Below are positions 48,490-57,970 of a DNA stretch of 64,000 nt, piece after piece. The notes under the pieces are model-generated. The model worked only from the letters and a program-made list of their open reading frames with translations. It did no database searches and was not told where the DNA came from. The position numbers and the translations under genes were made by a program. The stretch's first letter is position 1. Every line of letters starts with the position of its first letter. Origin of the DNA: Desulfonauticus submarinus (GTDB taxonomy: Bacteria > Desulfobacterota > Desulfovibrionia > Desulfovibrionales > Desulfonatronovibrionaceae); the NCBI RefSeq assembly GCF_900104045.1, contig NZ_FNIN01000002.1, positions 62,001 through 126,000 on the forward strand, in the 5' to 3' direction.

Positions 48490-50031
48490 TTATTTTTTTA
48501 TCCTATTCAATTCATAACTAAATTCAGTTATATGACCATTATAATCAGATATATTACTTCTTATGGCATCAATATTTACGTAATAATCTATAAATATCAC
48601 AGGAGATTCGTTGTAAATAATATTTTGAACTTTACGATACATATTTAATCTATTTTTAAAATTAAAATCAGTTCTTGCTTGCTCTAATAAACAATCTACT
48701 TCTTGGCTCTTCCAACCATATGCTCCCCATCCCCACTTTTTACGTCCTGAATAATAATCTTGCATCATAATAAAATCAGGATCAGGAATAAAAAATAATC
48801 CCCTACTAAGTAAAATTATATCAAAATCACCTTTTTTACGAATAGATTTTATTGCTGCTACTTTTACTACCTCTAACTCGACTTTTACACCTATTTTTCT
48901 AAATTGATCCTGCAAAACTTCTGCAATAAGAGGCAATTCTGCTCTTTCTGGATAAGTAACTAATTTTATAATAAATTTTTCTTTTGTTTTTGTATTTTCA
49001 AGAATACCATCCCCATCTATGTCTTTCCAGCCAGCCTTTTCTAATAAAACTTTAGCCTGATGAATATTATAAGAATAGGGTTTAATTTTAGCAGACCATA
49101 CCAGCAGAGGAGGAAATAAAGCTCCGGCAGACATACCAGCTCCATCTAATATCTCTTTATCTATCGCTTCTCTGTTAATTGCATATTGGAGGGCACGTCT
49201 AATTCTTTTATCTCTAAAAATATTTTTTAAACAATTAAGTTGTAACATTCGAACTCTTGTTATTGGATATTTCACAATCTTAATATTGGAAAACTTAGTT
49301 AATTCTAATACACTTTGAGGAGGAATAAGTTGAGCAATATCTACTTCCCCAGACAAAATCATGGGTACTCTGCTCCTTGGATCTGGAATACTTTTTAAAA
49401 CAACTTTATCAACTTTAGCTTGATTTCCCCAATAAGAAGAAAATCTATCCAATAGAACCTCTCTCATAGAAGTAAATTTTACAACTTTAAAAGGACCTGT
49501 GGCTATAGGAGAAGTAAAATTATTCTTAGAATCAAAAGAATTGGTAGAAAGTATAGCTGTTTTTGCACAAGCTAAATAAGCAGGAAGAGGAGCAAAGGGT
49601 TTCTCTGTAACTATTAATAGAGTATATTTATCAGAGGCCTTTATTTCTTTAATTGGTACAAGCTTATCTAAGCCTGTTTTATGGAAAATAAAGCGCAAAT
49701 ATTTAGCCACATTAAAAGCATCCATAGGGCTATTATCATGAAATTTAACTCTTTTTCTAAGTTTAAATTCCCAGGTGATTTTATCCTGGTGAACACTCCA
49801 AGAAGTAGCTAAACTGGATTTTAACCTACCTTCTTTATCTACTCCAACAAGGGTTTCTGCTATATTATATCTTAATAATGGATATCCACCTTTACTAGGA
49901 TCAAGACTTTTCACAGGCCAACTTGGAATTATAACAAGTCTACTCATTCCTTTTCCTAGTTCTTTACCTATTCCATTCCCTACAGCGAAAAATAAAAGAC
50001 AAAGGCACAATAAAAACTTGATAAATCTCAT
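48490..50031 (-). CDS. Peptide/nickel-type ABC transporter substrate-binding protein
   Basis: 513-aa periplasmic protein of the SBP_bac_5 family with an N-terminal signal peptide (FIKFLLCLCLLFFAVGNGIG). SIPDPRSRVPMILSGEVDI, RALQYAINREAID and AKVLLEKAGWKDIDGDG are typical of dipeptide/nickel binding proteins. The first phrase resembles NikA closely, but the metal- or peptide-binding residues cannot be mapped reliably. GTG 50037 opens the frame two codons earlier; ATG 50031 is preferred because GGAGGG lies 5 nt upstream of it. Confidence 0.9.
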   Translation of the reverse strand: MRFIKFLLCLCLLFFAVGNGIGKELGKGMSRLVIIPSWPVKSLDPSKGGYPLLRYNIAETLVGVDKEGRLKSSLATSWSVHQDKITWEFKLRKRVKFHDNSPMDAFNVAKYLRFIFHKTGLDKLVPIKEIKASDKYTLLIVTEKPFAPLPAYLACAKTAILSTNSFDSKNNFTSPIATGPFKVVKFTSMREVLLDRFSSYWGNQAKVDKVVLKSIPDPRSRVPMILSGEVDIAQLIPPQSVLELTKFSNIKIVKYPITRVRMLQLNCLKNIFRDKRIRRALQYAINREAIDKEILDGAGMSAGALFPPLLVWSAKIKPYSYNIHQAKVLLEKAGWKDIDGDGILENTKTKEKFIIKLVTYPERAELPLIAEVLQDQFRKIGVKVELEVVKVAAIKSIRKKGDFDIILLSRGLFFIPDPDFIMMQDYYSGRKKWGWGAYGWKSQEVDCLLEQARTDFNFKNRLNMYRKVQNIIYNESPVIFIDYYVNIDAIRSNISDYNGHITEFSYELNRIKK

Positions 50032-50147
50032 TGACACCCTCCTTATTTAATAACACCATTCCCATATAAGAACTTGACAAGTAATATTTTTTAGAAAAAA
50101 ATCAACCATAAATATAACCTATATTTTTTTAATTAATAAAAATTAAA

Positions 50148-51098
50148 ATGTCTCAAAAAAACATATTATCTATTAAAAACCTAGCTGTTCAGTTTCTTTT
50201 AGATAAAAAAAGGATAAGGGCACTAAGTTCAATCAATCTAAGTATATATAAGCGAGAAATATTAGGAATTATCGGTGAGAGTGGCAGTGGTAAATCTATA
50301 TTAGCCCTAAGTATATTAAAATTATTGCCTTCTAATACTGAAATCAAAGGAGAAATTCTTTTTGACCAAAAAAATTTAATTAACCTTTCAGAAAAAAAAT
50401 TAAGTAAAATTAGAGGAAAAAAAATAGCTTGGATACCTCAAAATCCAGACAATTCTTTAAATCCTTTGCTGCAAATAGGGAAACAGATATCCGAGTCAAT
50501 AAAATTACACCATAAAATAAGCTATAAACAAGCTCGCAATACAACTCTTGCTTTACTTGAACTACTCCAAATAACTCCAGCTAGACAAAGAATAAATCAA
50601 TACCCTTTTCAATATAGCGGAGGGATGAAACAAAGGGCTCTTGTTGCCATAGGAGCCGCAACTTTCCCACAATTATTAATTGCTGATGAACCCACAAAAG
50701 GTTTAGATATAGTCAGAAAAAGAGAAACTTTATATTTTCTTAAAAAAATAAAATCTGCAACTAATGCCTCTATCTTATTAATAACTCATGATTTAAAGTT
50801 TGCAGAAAAAATATGCAATAGAGTTGCTATTATGTATTGTGGAGAGATAATTGAAATAAGCCCCGCTTCTTTATTTTTCAATAAACCTTTACACCCCTAT
50901 TCGATTGCTCTTCTCCAGGCTCTTCCTGCTCAAGGTTTACAGAATATTCCAGGCCCTCTACCACACCCTTTATCCCTGCCCAAGGGATGCAATTTCTCCC
51001 CCCGATGTAAATTTTTTACAGATAAATGTCTTACCCAACCGCCTATAATCAAGATAAAAAATTCCTATGTAAAATGTTGGTTATATGATAATCCTTAG
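50148..51098 (+). CDS. Peptide/nickel-type ABC transporter ATPase (DppD/NikD-like)
   Basis: 316-aa ATPase. Walker A GESGSGKS (about residue 43), signature YSGGMKQR (about 155), Walker B LLIADEPTKG (about 180). The C-terminal oligopeptide/dipeptide extension has the cysteine pattern GCNFSPRCKFFTDKC typical of DppD. It is transcribed away from the permease genes and overlaps the second ATPase gene by 14 bp. The start has no Shine-Dalgarno sequence. Confidence 0.92.
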   Translation: MSQKNILSIKNLAVQFLLDKKRIRALSSINLSIYKREILGIIGESGSGKSILALSILKLLPSNTEIKGEILFDQKNLINLSEKKLSKIRGKKIAWIPQNPDNSLNPLLQIGKQISESIKLHHKISYKQARNTTLALLELLQITPARQRINQYPFQYSGGMKQRALVAIGAATFPQLLIADEPTKGLDIVRKRETLYFLKKIKSATNASILLITHDLKFAEKICNRVAIMYCGEIIEISPASLFFNKPLHPYSIALLQALPAQGLQNIPGPLPHPLSLPKGCNFSPRCKFFTDKCLTQPPIIKIKNSYVKCWLYDNP

Positions 51099-51999
51099 AG
51101 CTATCAATTTATCTAAAACATTTTCAAAAGGTTTCCTTAAAACAAAAAAAACTAAGGTAATAAACAATGTTACCTTTAATCTCAAAAAAGGAGAAACTCT
51201 TGCTTTAATCGGAGAAAGTGGAAGTGGCAAGACCATTCTCAGCAAACTATTACCACTACTTATAAGACCTACCTCTGGTAAAATAATCTTTAAAAATCTT
51301 GATCTAACGACCTTAACATATAACCAGTTGCATAAAGTACGTCAGAAAATCCAATTAATCCCTCAAACTCCTCAAAAATCATTAAATCCAAAGTGGAAGA
51401 TAAAAAAAAGCATGTTAGAACCATTAAAAATACAAAATTTATCTAAAAAAGAAATAAAAAAAAATTTATATAACACTTTTTCAATTTTACAATTAGATAT
51501 GGAATATCTTGATAGATATCCACATGAGCTAAGTGGAGGACAATTGCAGAGAATAATAATAGCCAGATCTTTATTTCTGTCTCCAGATATAATTGTATGC
51601 GACGAAATAACATCAATGCTAGATGTATCTATTCAGGCGTATATAGTAAATACCCTTTTAAAACTTCAAAAAAAATTGAAAACAAGCTATGTATTTATAT
51701 CTCATGATATTGATTTAGTAAAAAATATAACAGATAAAGTTATTGTCATTCATAATGGAGAAATATTAGAACAAGGAATAGGAATATTAGAAAATCCATT
51801 ACATCCATATACCCTATTTCTTTTAGGAAAAACCGATATTTTATCTCCTATTAAATTAGGATCTAACTTAAATAAAGCGGATCATTATTCAACATGCCCC
51901 TTTATTACTAAATGTCCTGTACGCATCTCAAAATGCTTTAAAGGCGAGCCTCCAACTATTAAATTAAAACAAAGAATAGTTCGTTGCTTTCTCTTTTAA
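51085..51999 (+). CDS. Peptide/nickel-type ABC transporter ATPase (DppF/NikE-like)
   Basis: 304-aa ATPase partner of the preceding protein. Walker A GESGSGKT (about residue 43), signature LSGGQLQR (about 151), Walker B IIVCDEITSMLD (about 174), and H-loop SHDIDL. The C-terminal cysteines (CPFITKCPVRISKC) again match the family. The pair completes a five-component importer with the minus-strand genes. Confidence 0.92.
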   Translation: MIILRAINLSKTFSKGFLKTKKTKVINNVTFNLKKGETLALIGESGSGKTILSKLLPLLIRPTSGKIIFKNLDLTTLTYNQLHKVRQKIQLIPQTPQKSLNPKWKIKKSMLEPLKIQNLSKKEIKKNLYNTFSILQLDMEYLDRYPHELSGGQLQRIIIARSLFLSPDIIVCDEITSMLDVSIQAYIVNTLLKLQKKLKTSYVFISHDIDLVKNITDKVIVIHNGEILEQGIGILENPLHPYTLFLLGKTDILSPIKLGSNLNKADHYSTCPFITKCPVRISKCFKGEPPTIKLKQRIVRCFLF

Positions 52000-52147
52000 C
52001 CTCAACAGATATACAATAAACTTAAAAGATTTTAACTTAATATCCTTTTTCTAAGAAACTTGTTCTAAAAAATCTAAAATTTTCAATTTGTCATGCATAA
52101 AAAAAAAGAATATTATTACTAAAAAGTTTATAATAAGAGGTGAAACC

Positions 52148-53806
52148 ATGAATAGCGACAAGATTACTAAGGGTTTAGAAAAGGCACCGCATCGTTCTTT
52201 ACTTCATGCCCTTGGGTTAACCAAAGAAGAGCTAAAACTCCCTCTAATTGGGGTTGTAAATGCTGCAAGTGAAGTCGTCCCAGGACATATCCATTTAGAT
52301 AAAATCAGCCAAGCTGTAAAAGATGGAATACGTTTAGCAGGAGGAGTGCCTTTAGAATTTCCTGTGATAGGCGTTTGTGATGGCATTGCCATGAATCATG
52401 AGGGCATGCGTTTTAGCCTACCAAGTAGAGAACTGATCGCTGATTCTATTGAAATTATGGCAACAGCCCATGCTTTTGACGGCTTAGTCTTTATACCTAA
52501 CTGCGATAAGATTATTCCTGGAATGCTTATGGCCATGTTACGTCTTAACCTGCCCGCTATCTTAATAAGTGGTGGCCCAATGTTAGCAGGAAAATTTAAA
52601 GGCCAGACAGTAGATCTCATTTCTGTTTTTGAAGGTGTAGGTAAAGTAAAGTCAGGTCAAATGACAGAAAAAGAACTATCTGCTTTAGAAATAAAGGCTT
52701 GTCCTGGCTGTGGTTCTTGTTCTGGAATGTTTACTGCGAACTCCATGAATTGTTTGGCAGAAGCGGTTGGCTTGGCCCTACCAGGTAACGGAACGATTCC
52801 TGCCATAAGTAGTGAACGCATTCATTTAGCTAAACAAGCAGGAATGCAAGTTATGAGTTTAGTAAAGGAACAAATTTGTCCTAGGGATATTTTAAAAAAA
52901 GAAAACATTCTAAATGGTGTTAGTGTAGATATGGCTTTAGGATGTTCTACTAATACTGTTCTTCACTTACCAGCGATTTTTAAAGAAGCAAATTTAGATC
53001 TAAGTTTAGATATATTTGATCAAATCAGCAAAAAAACACCTAATTTATGCAAACTCTCACCTGCAGGTCCCCATCATTTAGAAGATCTCTATCTTGCAGG
53101 TGGAGTATATGGAGTAATGAAAGAGCTAAGTAAAAAAGGCTTATTACATTTAGAGACAAAGACTGTTTTAAACAAAACATTAGGAGAAATTCTACAAGAT
53201 ATAGAGGTCCAAAATTATGAAATAATAAGATCCATAGAAAATCCTTATTCCTCTGAGGGAGGTATTGCTATTCTATATGGCAATTTAGCTCCTGAAGGCG
53301 CTGTAGTAAAGCAATCAGCTGTTGCCCCAGAAATGATGGTTCGCACAGGCAAAGCAAAAGTTTTTAACAGTGAAGAAGAAGCAACAACTGCCTTACTAGA
53401 AGGGAAAATTCAAAAAGGAGATGTGCTGGTAATACGCTACGAAGGACCAAAAGGAGGTCCAGGAATGAGAGAAATGCTTACTCCTACTTCTGTAATTGCA
53501 GGACTGGGATTGGATAAAGACGTAGCCCTTCTTACTGATGGAAGATTCAGTGGAGGAACAAGAGGAGCAGCCATAGGTCATATTTCTCCTGAAGCCTATG
53601 AAGGAGGAACCATTGCCTTGGTTCAAGACGGAGATAAAATTTTAATAGATATTCCAAATCGCAAGTTGGAATTATTGGTCTCTGAAAAGGAATTAAATCA
53701 AAGAAGACAAAATTTTAAACCTCTTCAAAAAGAAATACGATCACCTTTTTTAAAAAGATATCAAAAATTGGCCAGCTCTGCTAGCAAGGGAGCAGTTTTT
53801 AAGTAA
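52148..53806 (+). CDS. ilvD: Dihydroxy-acid dehydratase
   Basis: 552-aa Fe-S enzyme of valine/isoleucine synthesis. Cluster and Mg ligands appear in [13 protein letters not shown] (about residue 77), [10 protein letters not shown] (about 117), and [17 protein letters not shown] (about 188-204). The C-terminal [20 protein letters not shown] is also diagnostic. The frame is open from 52088, but ATG 52148 has AGAGGTG 6 nt upstream and gives the standard N-terminus. It is a single-gene unit with no other ilv genes nearby. Confidence 0.96.
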   Translation: MNSDKITKGLEKAPHRSLLHALGLTKEELKLPLIGVVNAASEVVPGHIHLDKISQAVKDGIRLAGGVPLEFPVIGVCDGIAMNHEGMRFSLPSRELIADSIEIMATAHAFDGLVFIPNCDKIIPGMLMAMLRLNLPAILISGGPMLAGKFKGQTVDLISVFEGVGKVKSGQMTEKELSALEIKACPGCGSCSGMFTANSMNCLAEAVGLALPGNGTIPAISSERIHLAKQAGMQVMSLVKEQICPRDILKKENILNGVSVDMALGCSTNTVLHLPAIFKEANLDLSLDIFDQISKKTPNLCKLSPAGPHHLEDLYLAGGVYGVMKELSKKGLLHLETKTVLNKTLGEILQDIEVQNYEIIRSIENPYSSEGGIAILYGNLAPEGAVVKQSAVAPEMMVRTGKAKVFNSEEEATTALLEGKIQKGDVLVIRYEGPKGGPGMREMLTPTSVIAGLGLDKDVALLTDGRFSGGTRGAAIGHISPEAYEGGTIALVQDGDKILIDIPNRKLELLVSEKELNQRRQNFKPLQKEIRSPFLKRYQKLASSASKGAVFK

Positions 53807-53905
53807 AAGCATTTAGACCAAAAATTTATCTTAAGGGGCAATAAGAGAGAAAAAATTTTTAAAATATAAAAGACCTTATATTTAACTCATTTCTAAAAAT
53901 TATTT

Positions 53906-54646
53906 ATGTGGACAAAACAAGAAATTCTTAATTATGAAAAGTGGTTAGAAAGCAAACAAGGAAATTTTATATTAAAACAAGAAAAAAGACTCTTAGGACA
54001 TCTTATCTCTTCTTGGCCAAGAAGAAAACAATCGTTTATCGATCTAGGGTGTGGCCCAGGAAGCTTTTTAAACTTTTTTTGGAAGTCTGGTTTTGAGGTA
54101 CATGGCGTAGATAAAGAACCAGAAATGCTCAAAATTGCTCGGAAAAGAACAAAAAATAAATTTCCTCTTACCCTGGCTGATCTTACTCATCTACCTTTTG
54201 ATGACAATGAGTTTGACTTTGGAGCCTTAATCTTGGTTCTTGAATTTAGCCCAAAACCAGACCTCATTTTACAAGAAGCAAAAAGGGTTATCAAAAAAGG
54301 TCTACTCCTTGCTTTTTTAAATAAATATTCTTTTTACTTCCTGGAAAAAGGTATTTCTCGGTCCCACAAACCCCAAAGTCCACTAAAAAAAGCCCATTGG
54401 TTTTCGTGGCTAGAAGTAAAAAGATTAATTGCTCAGAATCTAAAACCAGAGGAAATATATGCCAAATCTATTTTACCCTTGCCAACTAGCTGCTGGAAAG
54501 AAACTCCCTTCTTAAAACCTTTTAACAACTTCTTTTATCCTCCTATTATAGGAGCTTTTGTAGGAGTAAGAATAGAATTCTTAAAAACAGCCACTATCTC
54601 ACATCCCCTGTTAGTATCTGAAAACTCTCCATGTCCTCCTATTTAG
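53906..54646 (+). CDS. SAM-dependent class I methyltransferase
   Basis: 246-aa methyltransferase of the UbiE-like (methyltransf_11) group. Motif I is DLGCGPGSFLNFF (about residue 48), GVDKEPEMLKIARKR is the acidic strand region, and LTLADLTHLPFDDNEFDFG precedes motif IV. The C-terminal third is not specific to a substrate. The stop codon overlaps the moeA stop on the other strand. No Shine-Dalgarno sequence is apparent. Substrate unknown. Confidence 0.85.
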   Translation: MWTKQEILNYEKWLESKQGNFILKQEKRLLGHLISSWPRRKQSFIDLGCGPGSFLNFFWKSGFEVHGVDKEPEMLKIARKRTKNKFPLTLADLTHLPFDDNEFDFGALILVLEFSPKPDLILQEAKRVIKKGLLLAFLNKYSFYFLEKGISRSHKPQSPLKKAHWFSWLEVKRLIAQNLKPEEIYAKSILPLPTSCWKETPFLKPFNNFFYPPIIGAFVGVRIEFLKTATISHPLLVSENSPCPPI

Positions 54647-55878
54647 TGAAGCAACCACACCTCTACTTCTCTACCAGCAACTATTCCTTCACAATTGTCT
54701 GCAATAGGCAAAAGGCCATCAGCTAAAAATAGCGTTTTTATTAATCCAGATTTGCCTAAAATAGGAGTAGCTACCACTCTCTGCTCTCTTTGAGATAACC
54801 TTACTCGCACAAAATCATATCTTCCTTGTTTTGAAGATATATTTCTATCTAAAACAGCTTTGATCTTACACGGCCAAATATTAGTAAATACATTTTTCTC
54901 TCCTTCTAAAACACGCAAAAAGGGATTAACCACTACCAAAAAAACAATTTGAGCAGAAGTAACCTGGCCAGGCAAACCAAAAATGAATTTTTCTCCTACC
55001 TTCGCTAACATAGTTGGCTTTCCCGGACTTAAAGCAAGTCCGTGAAACAACACTTTAGAATCAGGAATTTCTTGCAAAACATTCAAAGTTAAATCCCGCG
55101 TGCCAACGGAACTTCCTCCTGAAAGGAGAACAACATCTTCTTTATGTAATGCAGTAAGTATCTGATTTTTTAATGCTTCTTTTCTGTCTGGAACAAACTC
55201 ATAAATAGTTGTTTGAATTTGTTGAGTTAACAATAAAGCATTTAAGGTAAAAGAATTTACATCTCTAACTTGTCCTGGTTGAGGCACAGTATCTACTTTT
55301 ACCAATTCATCACCTGTCGAAATAATACCGACCTTGATTCTCTTAAAAACTTCTATCTCGCTACAACCAAGAGTTGCCAAAGCTCCTATTTCTCTAAAAC
55401 CTATTCTCTGGCCACTCTCTAAAACTCTTTCACCTTTTTTAAAATCTTCTCCTTGTAAAACGATATTTTCTTGAGGAAATAAAGATTTCTTTACTTCTAT
55501 CAAATTCCCTACCTGTTCACTATACTCCACCATTAACACACTATCCGCACCTTTAGGTAAAAGTGCTCCTGTCACAATGGCAACACACTCTCCTGATTGG
55601 AGTTCAAAATCTGGGATTTCATCTATTTTAATCTCCCCGCTCAGCGTAAGATAAGCAGGATTCGTCTCACTTGCTCCAAAAGTATCCTTAGCCTGCACAG
55701 CATAACCATCCATGGTTGCTCTAGGCCATAAAGGCCAATCTTCTTTGGCTTGCACATTACTAGCCAAAACCCTACCTACTGCTTGCTCTAAAGGCACTTT
55801 TTCTATTTTTCTTTTAATCTGTAAGATAGAAAACAAATGATAGACATCTGATAGAGACAAGACTTTAAAAAATTCCAT
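54643..55878 (-). CDS. moeA: Molybdopterin molybdenumtransferase MoeA
   Basis: 411-aa enzyme inserting molybdate (or tungstate) into adenylated molybdopterin. The N-terminal part has LEQAVGRVLASNVQAKEDWPLWPRATMDGYAV (within residues 28-59). The MPT-binding core has GIISTGDELV and LSGGSSVGTRDL (about 243), and GLALSPGKPT and GLPGQVTSAQIVF follow. It is the last gene of a minus-strand unit with the AroA'-like aldolase and the RsmB-like gene. Confidence 0.94.
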   Translation of the reverse strand: MEFFKVLSLSDVYHLFSILQIKRKIEKVPLEQAVGRVLASNVQAKEDWPLWPRATMDGYAVQAKDTFGASETNPAYLTLSGEIKIDEIPDFELQSGECVAIVTGALLPKGADSVLMVEYSEQVGNLIEVKKSLFPQENIVLQGEDFKKGERVLESGQRIGFREIGALATLGCSEIEVFKRIKVGIISTGDELVKVDTVPQPGQVRDVNSFTLNALLLTQQIQTTIYEFVPDRKEALKNQILTALHKEDVVLLSGGSSVGTRDLTLNVLQEIPDSKVLFHGLALSPGKPTMLAKVGEKFIFGLPGQVTSAQIVFLVVVNPFLRVLEGEKNVFTNIWPCKIKAVLDRNISSKQGRYDFVRVRLSQREQRVVATPILGKSGLIKTLFLADGLLPIADNCEGIVAGREVEVWLLH

Positions 55879-55884
55879 AATACC

Positions 55885-56640
55885 TCAAGACTTAACTATT
55901 TTCACTAATTTTTTTAGTGCCTCTAAACAATTTTTTTGTTGAAACACATTCCTACCTATACTAACGCCTCTAATTCCAGTATCCAAGGCTTGCTTTACCA
56001 TAGCTAAAAAATCTTTAAATGTAGATTTTTTAGGACCACCTGCAATTAAAACAGGAACAGGACAAGAGTCCACTGCCTTGGTAAAACTTTTTTTATCTCC
56101 TGAATAAGGAACTTTAATTAAGTCTGCCCCTAATTCTGCACCTAATCTAATACAATGAGCAATTAAAGAAGGATCAAATTCATTTACTATTTGTCCTCCT
56201 CGAGCATAAATCATTGCTAATACAGGCAAACCAAATTGATGGGCTTCATCTACAATTAAACCAAAATCTTGAAGCATCTTATCTTCTAAATCATTTCCAA
56301 TATTTATATGAACAGACACAGCATCAGCTCCCAATCTCAAAGCCTCAGCCACAGAACAAACTATTGTTTTATTATAAGGAGGAAGACCATGTTTACTTCC
56401 TGCTGACAAATGAACGATCAATTTTACATTTAAGGGTAGAAATGTTCCCCACTCTTTTGCAATTCCCTTATGTACAATCACTCCATTTAAACCTAAATCT
56501 CCTAAAAGGGGAAACAATTTATCCAACCTTTCTAAACCATTTAAAACCCCTTCTGTCACTCCATGATCAAGGGGCAATAATACTGTTCTTTTAGAACTAA
56601 TATCAAAAAACTGTTCTCTGCGTCTAAACACACCTAGCAT
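55885..56640 (-). CDS. Class I aldolase of the AroA'/FbaB family (probable ADH synthase)
   Basis: 251-aa (beta/alpha)8 aldolase. The Schiff-base lysine is in ADLIKVPYSGD (about residue 176), with LLPLDHGVTEG at the N-terminus and AMIYARGGQ (about 140). This layout fits 2-amino-3,7-dideoxy-D-threo-hept-6-ulosonate synthase, the archaeal-type first step towards dehydroquinate, which several Desulfovibrio species use. A fructose-bisphosphate aldolase (FbaB) role is the alternative. The partner dehydroquinate synthase II is not in the window. It is followed 6 bp later by moeA. Confidence 0.82.
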   Translation of the reverse strand: MLGVFRRREQFFDISSKRTVLLPLDHGVTEGVLNGLERLDKLFPLLGDLGLNGVIVHKGIAKEWGTFLPLNVKLIVHLSAGSKHGLPPYNKTIVCSVAEALRLGADAVSVHINIGNDLEDKMLQDFGLIVDEAHQFGLPVLAMIYARGGQIVNEFDPSLIAHCIRLGAELGADLIKVPYSGDKKSFTKAVDSCPVPVLIAGGPKKSTFKDFLAMVKQALDTGIRGVSIGRNVFQQKNCLEALKKLVKIVKS

Positions 56641-56650
56641 TTTACTACTC

Positions 56651-57850
56651 CTAACCTTGCCAAAGAATTCTATTTTGTCTTATTTTTACCCATCCTAATG
56701 GTAAATCTTTATAAAAAAATGGTAAAATTCCCTTTTCTTCAGCCAATATTTGTTCTCCCTGAAGAAGCTTTTCTAACTCTCTTAAATCATAAAAGCAAAT
56801 CTTGTTTAAATTTATCTTCTCAATACATCTTAGTCTATTCCAGACCTCAATTCTTTTACCTTTTACTAAACCAACATCCATTCCTTTAAAAGAAATAAGA
56901 GATAAAAACTTCATCGCCTTTTTAGGTAAGAAAAACACTTTTTTGCCAAACAGAAAAAATTTACCAGGATATGTTAAATCAAAATCGGAGAAATTAACTT
57001 CATCTAATTTCTTTTTCTTTTTTAAATAACCGTCTTTACTCAAAAGAAAATTTTTATCCTTTTTTTTCAATAAAGCAATAAAAAAACCTTGGCTCTCTCC
57101 TTTTACCATAGGTACTTTATAGGTGCCTTTTATCTTCCCCTCTTCTAATTTAAATTTAAAACAAAATTCCTTATCCTCAATAGGAGTTAATCCTAACTCA
57201 TCTATAGCCCAAGAAATTTGTTCCTCATTTTCTTGTTTATTCGTAGTACAGGTAGAATAAACAAGAACTCCGTTAGTATCTAGAATTTTACTTGCTCGAG
57301 TAAGAAGTTTTCTCTGCAATAAGATTAAATTAGAAATCTTCTTTTCATTCCAAATATGCTGGACCCTAGGATTTTTTTCTATTGTTCCCCATCCACTACA
57401 AGGTACATCGAGCAAAATATACTCAAAATTTATGTTTAAGGGAAAGTTTTCTGCTTTATAAGAGGTTGTAATTACATTCAAATGGTTGCAACGCTTAAGA
57501 TTTTGAACCAAAGTAATATAACGAGACTTATTAGGTTCATTTGCTATAACCAACCCCTCTTCACCCACAAGCGAAGCTAATAGACCTGTTTTACTACCTG
57601 GACTAGCACACAAATCTAAAACCACACTTCCCTTTCTAGGCTTTAAAGCTAGGGCTGGCAAAAACGAAGACTTATCCTGAATATAAATCAAGCCAAAATA
57701 ACTAGCCAAAGAGCTACCCAAGGGAAAAGGCTCTCTCTCTAATTTAAAAATTAAAGGATGGAAACTCGGACTAAATTCAAAACCCTGCTCAGTTAAAAAA
57801 TCCAAGATTTGTACTTTATATTTAGGAGTGGTAATTCTAAAATAACGCAT
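56651..57850 (-). CDS. RsmB/NOP-family RNA (cytosine-C5)-methyltransferase
   Basis: 399-aa SAM-dependent methyltransferase. Motif I LDLCASPGSKTGLLA (about residue 74), motif IV DVPCSGWGTI with the first catalytic Cys (about 150), and motif VI YSTCTTNKQENEEQ with the second Cys (about 200). The C-terminal 110 residues resemble the RsmF-type PUA-like extension. The target may be rRNA or tRNA. It starts the RsmB-aroA'-moeA unit. Confidence 0.9.
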   Translation of the reverse strand: MRYFRITTPKYKVQILDFLTEQGFEFSPSFHPLIFKLEREPFPLGSSLASYFGLIYIQDKSSFLPALALKPRKGSVVLDLCASPGSKTGLLASLVGEEGLVIANEPNKSRYITLVQNLKRCNHLNVITTSYKAENFPLNINFEYILLDVPCSGWGTIEKNPRVQHIWNEKKISNLILLQRKLLTRASKILDTNGVLVYSTCTTNKQENEEQISWAIDELGLTPIEDKEFCFKFKLEEGKIKGTYKVPMVKGESQGFFIALLKKKDKNFLLSKDGYLKKKKKLDEVNFSDFDLTYPGKFFLFGKKVFFLPKKAMKFLSLISFKGMDVGLVKGKRIEVWNRLRCIEKINLNKICFYDLRELEKLLQGEQILAEEKGILPFFYKDLPLGWVKIRQNRILWQG

Positions 57851-57970
57851 ATTTAAAAGCTAAATCTTAGGCTAATTTTATCTCAGCTCGATAAAAACTA
57901 TTTACTTATGCAGGCAAACTATTTATGTCAAAAGGGAATTTATAAAAATTTTCAAGGAGCTTTAAACACA

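Noticed and set aside
50038-50147. NikR-type operator between the two halves of the ABC transporter
   Set aside because: I looked for GTATGA/TCATAC half-sites and found none, so nickel regulation is not supported here.
56214-56594. 126-codon plus-strand frame over the AroA'-like gene
   Set aside because: Antisense to a gene with clear aldolase motifs; no ribosome-binding site and no recognisable protein.
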